Source of the DNA: Gari tellinella
Lineage: Eukaryota; Mollusca; Bivalvia; Cardiida; Psammobiidae
Reading direction: 5' to 3'
Assembly (NCBI GenBank): GCA_922989275.2
Contig: OV277858.1
Coordinates: 2,666,001-2,730,000, forward strand
Length of the DNA stretch: 64,000 bases
Positions 1 through 10,052 of the stretch are shown piece by piece. The position numbers and the translations under genes are program-made. Each line of letters opens with the position of its first letter. The stretch's first letter is position 1. The notes below the pieces were generated by a model, which was given only the letters and a program-made list of their open reading frames with translations, searched no databases and had not been told where the DNA came from.

Positions 1-388
1 GAAGACAAGCACCTCGGTGATTTGTGATGTCTAGGGTCTCGTTAACTCACATCAAGTGAGAACCTCTCTCAACACCATTTTGCAAACGGGTCTGCAGGCC
101 AGGGACAGGACTAATTTGAGAGATTAGATTCAGATACACTTTGACCAAGTTTGATCAAACTCCATCCCAATTTGTAGACACAACGTATGGCCATTTATAT
201 TTTTTATAAAACTCCACACAAATATAAGGGCGTACAGGAACTAAGTGTGGATAATCAGACGCCTGAATAAAGGAGATATTACGCTCACCTAAGCATATCT
301 AATTAGATACGTTATTGGTTGGTTAAATGAAAGCGTAAAAAGCATACACAAATTGTTATTGGGTTTATCATGAAATTCTCACACTGAC
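1..388. other. SIAE intron sequence / window edge, no exon seen
   Basis: This lies downstream, in gene direction, of the SIAE exon that ends at 389, whose splice donor reads CAG/GTCAGT on the minus strand. The sequence is AT-rich and I see no second exon with splice sites and SIAE-like residues. It is most simply intron, with the rest of the gene beyond the left edge. Confidence 0.5.
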
Positions 389-528
389 CTGATTCATTGA
401 GAATTGCATGTTTGACTCTCCAGAGCAGACCCACACATCACCAAACAAAATATCCTTCAACACCACAGATTGGTTCCCACTTTCCAGTGTAGCTGTTATA
501 GTGTATGGACCTACACTCTTCACAGGAC
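389..528 (-). CDS. SIAE: Sialate O-acetylesterase, catalytic-serine exon (partial gene)
   Basis: This is an internal exon of an animal sialate O-acetylesterase, the SGNH-type esterase that removes O-acetyl groups from sialic acids in lysosomal or secreted compartments. On the minus strand it reads VGPYTITATLESGNQSVVLK, then DILFGDVWVCSGESNMQFSM. The second block matches the family's GDVWxCSGQSNM signature; the serine inside SNM is the nucleophile in known members. Here the usual glutamine before it is glutamate. The acceptor (ttttcag) precedes position 528 and the donor (CAG/GTCAGT) follows 389. The exon is 140 bp, and its first two bases complete the Gly codon begun by the upstream exon. There is no frame break. 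The C-terminal part, including the Asp/His residues, is outside the window. Identity rests on recognised motifs and intact splicing. Confidence 0.9.
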
Positions 529-958
529 CTGAAAACCAGTCTATATAATAAGTACAAAGTTATATCTACAAGGAAATCGTTTCTTGTTAAGACAGGTGAC
601 GGCTGAATATATGATAGTTTAGATTCCACCTGCAATATATGCTTTACAATATACGTGTTAGGTTTTGCTTAACTATGAGTTGCTTGAATGACAAATATTT
701 GACCACTGATTTTGCAAATATATATTTTATTTAAGAAGCAAAAACAAATGTAAATCTACCTCAAACCACACATTTATACCATTTAGGATTTTGTAAATAA
801 GTAGCACTATCTCTGTATTTAAACATGCGTGTAACTCTTCTAACGCCGGTGATACAACTATAACTCTCTCAAATAAGTAGTTTCAAAATATGCTTTGTTG
901 CGAGGCAAAGAGGAAAGTTGTGAACATGTTCAGTTTATTGTCACTGAATCTCGCTCAC
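529..958 (-). other. SIAE intron between the two visible exons
   Basis: This 430-bp intron is bounded on the minus strand by a GTGAGC donor just after 959 and a ttttcag acceptor just before 528. It is a phase-1 intron, because the upstream exon ends with G and the downstream exon begins GT, making a Gly codon. I see no repeat or RNA gene in it. A short open frame at 438-635 runs partly through it and partly through the exon in the wrong frame. Confidence 0.85.
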
Positions 959-1162
959 CTATACTCTGTTTCCAAGTTAAACTTGTATTCACATGTGTTG
1001 CATATACCTCCTGCGAGTTGCCAATAGTAATAGTCACCTTCAGCCCCTTTGATCCTTTAGGGGCATAGCCCCAGATGACAGCTTTATGTGGATCTCCCTG
1101 TAGAACCATGTGATCGCCAAAGTACGAGGCAAATGAAAACGGACTGGCATTTTTGTTGTTAC
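959..1162 (-). CDS. SIAE: Sialate O-acetylesterase, N-terminal mature-domain exon
   Basis: This is the exon immediately upstream of the catalytic-serine exon. The minus strand reads NNKNASPFSFASYFGDHMVL and then QGDPHKAVIWGYAPKGSKGL, continuing through a beta-rich stretch to the donor. It matches the start of the mature SIAE chain, where the family has F-x-FASY...MVLQ...P..AVIWG. The exon is 204 bp; the acceptor is tttgtacag at 1163-1164 and the donor is GTGAGC below 959. It joins the 389-528 exon in phase 1 without a break. The first exon, which should carry a signal peptide and end with the first base of a codon, was not found and must lie at a higher coordinate, perhaps within 1.2-3 kb or much further away. 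NNKNAS contains a possible N-glycosylation sequon. Confidence 0.9.
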
Positions 1163-2870
1163 CTGTACAAACGGAGAAGTGAATACATTTCGTCTATTCA
1201 TATAATCCTAAAAAACACATTTCTCTTAATTTACGATTCCACTTAAGCAAATATTTTCATTTTATACAGATATAGTTTTATTAATATATTCTATAACTTA
1301 AACGATGGTAGCTTAAAATAGTTCGAAAATAAGCCAGAATGCACCTTAAGGCGTATTAAGCTTTACTTTCCACCTTCTTTAAGAGGTTAAAATCTTCAAC
1401 ATTTATGAATCGTTTGTTTTGCCAAATTCATCTTAGAGATATTGGGTGGGTATTGATTCGTCCCTTTTCTATCAATATATAACAGAACAACTATCAGTTG
1501 GACACTATACAATTCGCATAAAAAATAAAGATCCCTTAAGGGGATAGGTGCACCTTGGTAAAATAAATACCAAATTCTTCAAACTTTGCATACTGATAGT
1601 AAAATTAGTTTCTATGACAAAACTGGTGAAACAGTGGGGGTACCGGACCTTTCTTGTTCACAATTTGAGATTTTTCAAAGCTATCCCCCTAAAATTGAAG
1701 CTTCACAAAAACTCTTACTTTTTTGTACTACGGTTTTTCAATCTTTATTTAAACAATCTATTTGTACAAAAAGTATCCTAATTTATATTACCATAGTAAG
1801 AATAACCATTAAAAAATAATGTTTTTTCAAGATCCAAAATAAAAATATTTGATTTCACCGGAAAGGAGTAAAGTTTACCTCACCCCCTTTTTTATACCAA
1901 ATACTTAATACCAAATTTTTCATTTGTTGTTTTAGCCTTGCAAACAAAAAGTTTAAGTGAAATAGCAAATAAAAACACAGGGTCCCGTATCTGTTAAAAA
2001 AGATATAGAACATTTTATCTAAAAAATCCATTTTTTCTCATTTTTTAAAAAATTTTGTGTACTTTTACCAAAAATATTTTTTTTCCAAAAAAATTCATTT
2101 TATCTTTATGAGTTATTTATAATTTATAATAAAACTGTACTACCATGAAAATGTCATGCTTATATTCTGAGAAATTGAAATGAAATCGGATGTAACAAAA
2201 AACAACCTACCTATGAAAACAGTGTATGCTGTTAACTACGAATAGGACATAAAATTTAAAAGTCCCTTCCGGAACAAAAATCCATTTTTCCGGGAAAACA
2301 GTGTTTTATTACTGTATGCATTCACCAACAATGAGTTCTTACCATTTTTTTGAAAACAAGTTCGTACAATTTTTAGGAAATTTCATAATGCTCAAAAAAC
2401 AGGTCGACATGTTTAAGGAAGAAGTTTATACTCATTTAAGACAACTGAACGTCAGGCACCTTCATCCAGAAACTCTCTGATTTGAGTATACCCTGTTTTC
2501 AAAAACGGTAAAATACCAGGGTTTACACGTATAGTACATGCTGCATCAGATGAAGCCTAGTACATTTCAACCTGTTAAGGTATTCATCCTTGACACTTTT
2601 AATGGAGAATCAAGTATCCAATTTAATTAAGCAATCTCAATTTATGTATATGTATAGCTATTGTTCTCCTGCTTTCACGAAGATAGCAACTTAACATATA
2701 AACATTGTGACTCATAATTCTAAGTTATATGATAAATAGCATCAAAACAATAAAAAATGTGTTAACCTTCAAGCTTGTGTTGAGCGACCGATTTATGAGT
2801 ATGCCTAGCTATTGTGGAATAAACGCGGCCGTTTAAATTATAACCCATTATTTTAGGCCTGCGCCAAGCA
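1163..2870. other. AT-rich sequence, probable SIAE first intron; nothing else seen
   Basis: I see no convincing exon, RNA gene or known repeat here. The small open frames at 1548-1819 are low complexity (F, L, K and N rich) and look like chance. The SIAE first exon may be in this stretch, but no start codon plus hydrophobic signal plus phase-1 donor could be picked with confidence. Confidence 0.4.
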
Positions 2871-2907
2871 TCGACAAATAGGTCCAGATCACAACGGTGT
2901 CCCAACA

Positions 2908-3090
2908 CATCGTAGACACTCGAAATAATGACTTCCTTTAATATAGCAGAGACTAACGATGTTTAGGATGACTAAACAACACGTACGAGGGCTGTTCCAA
3001 ACCATCGTAGACTTTCGTAATAAAATAGTTTTTCATAACAGCAGAGATAAACGCTCGTCAGGGTTTATAAACATACGGATTAAGTAAGCC
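2908..3090. repeat. Two-copy ~95-bp tandem repeat
   Basis: The motif catcgtagac begins near 2908 and again near 3003. In both copies it is followed by similar text (cgaaataatga / cgtaataaaat, then agcagaga-taa-cg). The period is about 95 bp with perhaps 70-75% identity by eye. It sits directly beside the mariner remnant, and its relation to that element is unclear. Confidence 0.5.
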
Positions 3091-3109
3091 TGTGTGAAGT
3101 TTTAAATCT

Positions 3110-3575
3110 TTTGCATTCCGTTGCACACCTGGACATGTCTTTCTATTTCTTCTGCACTTAGCAAGCGATACAACCATTTAGTATAGCTTCTCGAGATGTC
3201 AAGTTTCTCACGCAAAATCCGATATACAGACGAGTTGCTGACCCCGACGATTTCAACATTTTTTTCTCACAGCAAGATGCTGATCACCATTAATGAAGCT
3301 TCTCAAGTGTTTCTACAATAAAGCCGTCAATTTATATCGGCCGTCCCGTCTTTGTAAAAATCAATTCAATCTATCCTTCTGAAACACGCTTATGCTGTTT
3401 GAAGATTAGAGAGCAAGAAGCTGATTTATACTTTTATGTTGATTGTAGTTGTTTAAAAGTCTGTGACGGGGTCATATTTAACCCAACACAGTATTCTATA
3501 ACATTTTGCTGCGCCGCATTAACCTTTGACGTCGTCATTTCTAGCCTTTTCAAAAACGGTACCATTCGCGATAAA
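3110..3575 (-). pseudogene. Mariner-like transposase remnant (N-terminal HTH region)
   Basis: Minus-strand reading gives pieces of the paired helix-turn-helix region of mariner-type transposases, broken by stops and frame changes. The first helix region includes QNVIEYCVGLNMTPSQTFKQ. After a stop comes an SLIFKQHKRVSEG-like stretch (family: WHKRFSEGR), then KTGRP, then VEIVGVSNSSVYRILREKLD and TKWLYRLLSAEEIERHVQVC, matching the second HTH and linker. The DDE catalytic domain is not recognisable beyond this point. No terminal inverted repeats were identified. This is an old, inactive copy. The plus-strand open frame at 3399-3689 is its antisense shadow. Confidence 0.7.
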
Positions 3576-3817
3576 TCTATAGCTGTTTTAAAATACGTCA
3601 ATGCTATATTCCAGAATGACGTCACATATAGCAACGTCAACATGAACGACGCAATTTTGCGCGAATTCAAGCTCGAAGTTGCATTTTAAGTGGTTGAAAA
3701 AGACACACCTTTAAATATACCTGTAAGATTTTGGCGGGCGCTGCATAATCTAACCTACAATTAAATGTTGCTAATAAATAATACCTGATACCTTTATACC
3801 TCTTCTACAGGAAAAGG

Positions 3818-5990
3818 CTAAGTCTGTGACTCCCGCTCGGATCTTCTTGAACACATTACTGCATGCGTGGGACTGTTTCGGTAGTGCTCATTTTTCCAGA
3901 ACTTATCAAGCTTTGTCTTAAATTCGTTTAAGTCCTTTCCACACACAACCTAGTCAGGTAAACTGTTCCAGTCGTTTACAACTCTCATTCCAAATGAGTA
4001 CTTTCTGATGTTTAGATGGCTGTGTCTTTTCATCAGTTTCATCCTATGCCCTCTGGTGTTACTTGTGTTGGACCTTGGTAACAACTTCTCACTGTCTACT
4101 CTGTCTTTCCCGGGTAGAATATTATACACCTGTATCATGTCGCCTCGTTTCCTCCTGTAGTGCAGGGATGGTAATTTTAGACGTTGTAGCCTTCCTTCAT
4201 AGGGGAGATTCTTGATATCGTTGTAAAGCTTCGTTGCTCTTCTCTGTACCCTTTCTAACTTATCGATATTGCCTGCATACTGCTGTATCCGAGGTGCGTT
4301 GCCATACTCAAGTGTTGGACGAAAGACTGTTGTGTACAACTTTTTGATGACTGTGCTGTTCCTTGTAACAAAAGTATTTTTGATGACCCCTAACACTCGG
4401 TTGGCTTTTCCTACTGCGCTGTTGACATGTTGATGGAACGACAGTTTGTTATCGATCAACACGCCAAGGTCCTTCTCCTTCTCTGTGGTTTCCAGCTCTC
4501 TCTTTTGACCATCATTGTGTTTCATGCTGTAGGAGTGGTTGGGGTTGTTCCGCCCTAGGTGCATCACACTACACTTGCTCGTATTAAACTTGAGTTGCCA
4601 CTTTTCGGACCAATCTGACAGCCTCTCAATGTCTTCCTGTATTCTTGCCCTGTCGTTATCCGTAGCTGATCTCTCATACATCTTCGTGTCGTCTGCAAAA
4701 ATACGTGTCACGCAACTCACTGCATCGGGGAGGTCGTTTATAAAGACAACGAAGAGCAAAGGTCCTAGAACGCTGCCTTGAGGAATTCCGCTTGTCACAT
4801 CAGACTACTTAAACGTGCTGCCATTGATGTATACCCGTTGCGATCGGCCTTCAAGGAAGTCAGTTATCCATGCACTGGTGTTGCCTCTGATGCCATAGCT
4901 TTCAACTTTTTTCAACAGTCTATTGTGTGGTACAGTGTCAAAAGCCTTCTTAAAGTCAAGGTAGACTGTGTCAAGGGGTTCTCCTCTATCTAGAGCTTCT
5001 GCCCACTCATCCAGGCACACTAACAGATGCGTCATACAGGAGCGTCCTGGTACAAAACTATGCTGTTCATCAGAGAAGAAGTCATTACTAGTCATATGTC
5101 TCATTACTGCTTCATTAATTATGCTCTCCATCAGCTTACAAAGAACTGACGTCAAACTAACAGGCCTATAGTTTCCCGGTGTACTTCGGTCCCCTTTCTT
5201 TAAAATGGGTGTCACCTGGCCTTGTTTCCACTGTGTCGGAAGATGTCCTGAGTCCAAACCCTTTCTGAAAATGATGTAAGGGTGTAGAAATGCAACCTAC
5301 TAGCTCTTTCAACACACTTGGGTGAAATCCATCCGGGCCTGATGACTGGCTGATGTTTAGTTTTTGCAAATGCTTTGTAATAGTTTCCTCCGTGAAATTT
5401 AAGTCCAGAAATTCTTCCCCACCAGATATGTCTTCCAATTCCGGAACATTTTCCACATCTTCTCTCGTAAAGACACTACAGAAAAAGTCATTTAGTGTTT
5501 CTGCTTTAGCACCGTCATCGTTGTGAATACTTCCATCTTCATCTTTCAGGTCTGCAACTCTGCTCTTAACATTCAACTTGGACTTCGTATACTTCCAGAA
5601 AGCCTTCGGGTTAGTCTTCACCTCCTGTGCAAGGGCCTCTTCAAAGTTCTGACGTCTCTCTGCTGTGTAATTCCTAAGCTTGTTTCTTGCTGTACAATAG
5701 TTCTGGTAGCCATAGGGGTCGTCGGTTTCTGTATAGTGTTTCCACGCTCGCTGCGTAGCCTTCACCATGCTCATATCCTGCTTATCCATATACGACTGTC
5801 TCTTCTTGTTTCTTCTCCTACCACTATTATGAGTCGGAATATGACTGCGCATCGCGTTTTCCAAATGATCACTAAAGCAGTTCCATGCTTCTTGTGTATT
5901 TTTATCCCCCAACTCTGAGTTCCACTTCACATTTGATAGAAGGTCCCTCATCCCATCATAGTCACCTTTATCATATTTGTACTTCTTAGT
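3818..5990 (-). pseudogene. Reverse transcriptase part of the CR1-like element
   Basis: It encodes the reverse transcriptase of the LINE. Reading down the minus strand: a linker (from about 5951), then QSSGPDGFHPSVLKELVG, a frame change near 5260, then GNYRPVSLTSVLCKLMESII, motif A YLDFKKAFDTVPH, an in-frame TAG at 4805-4807, SGIPQGSVLGPLLFVVFIND, and the catalytic FADD near 4690. The C-terminal thumb and tail contain YGNAPRIQQYAGNIDKLERV and RRVVNDWNSLPD-like text. The 3950-4798 open frame ends at a TAG inside the conserved tail (LPD-stop-VV), and homologous residues (CGKDLNEFKTKLDKFWKNEH) continue to 3818. Both catalytic motifs are intact, so decay is limited to a few stops and shifts. Confidence 0.85.
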
Positions 5991-6815
5991 CTAGGTGGTC
6001 AAAATCTCAACTTTACACTTGTACTCAAACACTAAAGTGCAGTGGTCGCTGTTTCCTAGCGGAGCTAAGTACTGCAAATCACTGATTACATTCTCTTCAA
6101 CTGTTAACACTAAGTCCAGCACTGATGGTCTTTGGTCCCCTCGATATCTAGTTGGTCTTTTCACATGTTGTATCCGATAACAGTCTCTCAAACACTCTAT
6201 AAACTGGTCACTGTCTGAATTATCTCCATCCGCCGACACACAATTCTCCCAGTCAATGTTGGGATAATTAAAGTCACCGACTATAATCAAATCATGAAAG
6301 TTTTAATCCGATATTACACGTAGAAGAGATTCCAGATTCTTATTATTGTCACTTGTACTTGAAGGGCTCTGATACACACAACCTATAACTACATATTTTT
6401 TTCTGTCCAATTTAACCTTCACCCATACTGATTCTTTAAAAACTTGAGTGTCCTCAGTCCTCACTCATATTTAAAACCTCAACCCCTAGATGTGCTTTAA
6501 CATATATACAAACACCTCGGCCTTTACTGTCTAGGTTATGTACAGGTGGATGGTAATATTCAATGACTTTTTCTGCTACCTGGAGTGGCATTCTACAGTT
6601 CTTCGGTTTTATTTCCGTAAATGCAATCACATCAGATGTGTGCTCCTCCACGTAATGTTCAATATCCGCCATTTTAGTCGTAATTACGTCCACATTGCTT
6701 GTTAAAATCCTTAACCCGTGCTGATTAAAACTATGTATACTCCCCCGCCTTTCACGTTGCTCCTTGTGCCCAACCTGCTGAGGTTGCGCCACTCTGAACC
6801 GAAGAGCCATGTCCT
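5991..6815 (-). pseudogene. AP-like endonuclease part of the CR1-like element
   Basis: This is the nicking endonuclease of the LINE, which opens the target DNA. The N-terminal piece (6454-6810) reads RILTSNVDVITTKMADIEHY with the catalytic-type glutamate in AFTEIKP. The C-terminal piece (5991-6290) has GDFNYPNIDW, RPTRYRGDQRPSVLDLVLT and the NSDH motif of the active site. Between them the correct residues (VKLDRKKYVVIGCVYQSPSS) are readable in a shifted frame, with one stop before NFHDLIIVGDF. At the 3' side a TAG separates EILTT from TKKYKYDKGDYDGM, which continues in the same frame into the RT linker. Confidence 0.8.
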
Positions 6816-7065
6816 TTCCTTGAACAATTTTTCTCCCCCTGATAAGATATCAGCCTCTCCTCTGTCTTTCCTTTCACGAAGCTCTTTCCTCAAATTAAAC
6901 CTCTCTTCTCTTTGCAGTCTTGTAAGGTCAAGGCCTGTGTAGACATCACTGTAATCAATATTGTCCTTTAACTTCTTGGCATTGTTGAGTATCTCTTTCT
7001 TTTTTGTCAGACTGTCAACAGTTATTTTTTTGATACGGACCTTATTAACTTCCCTTTTTCCTATT

Positions 7066-8065
7066 CTTGATCATGAATCAACTATAACTTTGCTTAAGTC
7101 AGCAGCTTCTTGACCGACTCATCATCGTCCTTATGAAAGAGCAAATTATGTTAATTAATTCTACAAATGTGAAAATGTTTGAAATAGCATCAGTAAAAAA
7201 GTCATAGAAATTATAAGTCTGGTTCTTCAAAACAAATATTTATCCACAGAGTTTGGGATAACCCTCGTAGAATATAACCACAGTTTTAATCAAATAATTG
7301 TGTTTTGCACCCCATAAGACAAGTCACTCAATCATGATGCCAGCGTCAAACTGTCTCGAAATTAACACCAGATGTCATACGAATATGGTTGTTTGATTAT
7401 GCAAAGATGACCACGGAGTTGGGTCAACAGCCAACCAACATCTGAAGCATGTAAGGTACCTACGGAAGGTCACACGATAATAAATGAATCACACATCGAA
7501 CCAACACAAAGAGGTAGATGTTTATTAGAGACATGTCTTGACCTATTTTCGATGATCCCTATACAGGCAGTTCCCTTGCAAGAAGCATGATATTCATGCA
7601 TAACTGTACTATTGTGAACTAATAAAGCGTCTCATGTGAGGTCCGCACTTTATATTTGATTGTTTGGTTAGTAAACCGATTAAACTTTTGAGTATGAGTA
7701 TGTAAGACTCTCACTAAACAATTTGAGATAGGTGACAATGGCTTTGCACACTTTGCCACTGCTTTAGAATTACTTTCACGTCTATCGAGAACAACAGAGG
7801 GGGGTAGTCCATCAACGGACTGAAGAAATGTCTTCAAGACATTTCCCCTCAGAACATACGCTAAATGCAAATAATGCAAATGCAATAACATGAGTGCGCA
7901 AGCATATGTAGAGTGTATACTATTTTTAGAAACACATCATAGCTAATTTTAGAATGACATCATCTCTATTTTAGAATAACATCTGTCCCAATGTCAAACT
8001 TCTAAATGTTGACTTAAGACAATGGAAAGTACACAATGTTCAGCTAGTTACAACACAGCCTGTTC
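7066..8065. other. Unassigned sequence
   Basis: No gene, RNA or repeat that I recognise. The minus-strand open frame at 7619-7891 has no recognisable motif and no supporting splice context. Confidence 0.4.
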
Positions 8066-8360
8066 ACTATTGATTAAGGACACAAACAAAAGTAAACAGA
8101 AGATCAGACAATCTTCAGACATAGTCAACAAACCCTTAGCTCTATTGATTTAGGACACAAATTAAAGAAAGAAGAGGATCAGGCAGTATTCACACAGAGG
8201 CAACAAACCCTTAGCACTACTGATTTAGGACACACAAATCAACATCGTCAGTCTACAAACAAAGGTTTAGTCTACAGTCCCTGTGTACTATTGATTTAGG
8301 ACAAAGCAAAGTCAACAGGGTCTGTCTACAAACAAAGGATTAGTCAAAAAACAAGTTTGG
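8066..8360. repeat. ~75-bp tandem repeat, four copies
   Basis: The phrase ctattgatt(t/a)aggacaca recurs at about 8067, 8142, 8217 and 8288, giving spacings of 75, 75 and 71 bp. Between the repeats, agtcaacaaa and aaacccttag blocks also recur. A decayed fifth copy may follow near 8375 (gcaaaccctgtgcactg). It is a short minisatellite with no coding potential. Confidence 0.75.
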
Positions 8361-9752
8361 ATTGAAATGAGGGCAAACCCTGTGCACTGTGTAGGATATT
8401 AATGAAAGTCAACAAATGACACCTGGCTCGCCACAGGTACATACTTGATAAAATATTCTACATAGAACCAAGTACAGGTGACATATTGAGTTAAAGCCGT
8501 TTACTCACATGCGTCAACTCATGACTTAAACTGTAAATACCACATTATGTAGCTTTTATACCCTATACACTTATTCTACCTTAACAAGGACACTAGATTT
8601 CTCTATTAATCAAGTAGTTACATTTGACATGCAGTTTTCTATCTGATGCTCCTGAAGATAAACTTATAAAGACGAGTCGATTTGTTTCCTTAATTATGAA
8701 ATAAGTTCACAGGTAAATTGGTAATACCATAGGCTAGAAGCAGATGGGTGGGGTACCTGTCTATATTTTAGGTGCAGACTATCCCCTTCCTCTGCCTCTC
8801 TCAACCTCCATCCATGATAAGTTATTCAAATTATATATTTCATTTTGTGAGATCTCCTGTGGGAGTAAAGGAACTGCTTGCGATGAGCAATTTCCTTTTC
8901 TCACACAGCAGTTTCAAAATAATACAGTTGTACTACAGTTCTTGATCTTATTTGCATGGGCCCCTTTACGTCGGTCAGTGTCATCGCTCAAATATAATTG
9001 TACAGGGCTCCAGGTAGGGGGTATTCCAAAACTGAAATCTTTTTTTCTGATTAAAAGCCTATGGTGTCGCCTATCATTAGAATCGTCTCAAAGAGACGAG
9101 TCTGGTGAGTGGTAACGCCATAGGATTTGGTGTTGGAATTAATGGAATAATGTTTGATTTGTTCAGTTTACTCCCTCTTATCTGGAGCTCTGATTTTAGT
9201 AATTGTAAACATAAACAGAATTTAACCCTCATGTAAACTAAGAAGCTAAATTAGTTATAGTGTCAAAATAATGCACGACTAAATAAAATTATGAAATTTC
9301 AAAGACAAGCGGGATAGACCCAAGGAATACATGAGTTAACCGGTCTGGATCTATCCAGTTTGCAAAGGCGCCAGACGGTATAATTTTGAAGTAATGGGTG
9401 AAATACTGCTTTTATATTACGCTTCATAATATGTTGTTGTATAAATGTACAAATAATAAAAAAGTGTACCTTTAAACACTACTATACAGTTTAAACCTGT
9501 AATCAAATTGATTTTGATAAGTACTTATATTTGCACTGAGAAGATTGGATTCTGATTGGACGCCGGGTTACTCGACGCCTTGTTTGGACACAAACTGTTT
9601 GCAAATGTTATCACAGTCCTGCCCGGTGAAACCTGGTTGTTAATTGATTGGACAAATCACTGAATTTCTGCTCACGTACCGTTATGTTGGCGATAGAAGA
9701 AAAACAGAGATCTGCAAACCAATACTCTATCTCGAAATACTTACCTTGTCCA
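8361..9752. other. Unassigned sequence flanking the Tx1/L1-like insertion
   Basis: I see no supported gene. The 123-codon plus frame at 8744-9115 has no recognisable domain. Near 9549-9605 there is a degenerate copy of the palindromic 'acgccg...cggcgt / ccaaactgtttgcaaa' repeat found better preserved at 26.85 and 33.48 kb. Confidence 0.4.
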
Positions 9753-9762
9753 ACAATTTATG
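9753..9762. repeat. Left target-site duplication of the Tx1/L1-like LINE
   Basis: The 10-mer acaatttatg stands directly against the A-rich tail (T-rich on the plus strand) of the LINE and recurs exactly at 13633-13642. This defines the insertion as 9763-13632 and implies an empty site reading ...gtccaacaatttatgtttct.... Confidence 0.85.
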
Positions 9763-10052
9763 GTTTTTTTTTTTGTTTTTTTTGTTTTTTTTTCCAGTTC
9801 AATATTTTATTGTCTCCGTGAATAGGTGTATGTGGGTCGGAGATCCATCCCACTCTACACCTTACAATACATAGTAAACATATAAATCTTCAAATATATT
9901 GAACATATTTTTTGTGTATGTATAAAGAAAGGAAAAAGAAGAAAAAAATGGAAAAAAATAGTGTGCTGAAAATAACATGATAGATATGAAGACATGCCTC
10001 TATTTAATACTAGGAGTGTATCAAACTTTATTCATTTGGTATACATTGTAAC

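Larger units (their letters stand above)
3818..7065 (-). mobile_element. CR1-like non-LTR retrotransposon, 5'-truncated and inactivated
   Basis: This is a LINE on the minus strand with an AP-type endonuclease followed by a reverse transcriptase. The upstream end (7065-6820) encodes a basic charged stretch, LTRLQREERFNLRKELRERK, typical of the region just before the endonuclease in invertebrate CR1-like proteins. The frame ends at a TAG at 3818, and no poly(A) follows, as expected for CR1-type elements. Inactivating changes: in-frame stops at 4805-4807, near 5991 and near 6300, and frame changes near 5260, 6455 and 6720. I could not define the 5' boundary or target duplications. Confidence 0.85.

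Noticed and set aside
2905..3110. Extension of mariner DDE domain into the 95-bp repeat
   Set aside because: Translated residues there do not show the DDE-domain motifs, and the tandem structure argues against coding sequence.
3399..3689. 96-codon plus-strand open frame
   Set aside because: Antisense to the mariner transposase remnant, which explains its openness.
8744..9115. 123-codon plus-strand open frame
   Set aside because: Sequence looks random, with no domain or repeated-family match I can name.
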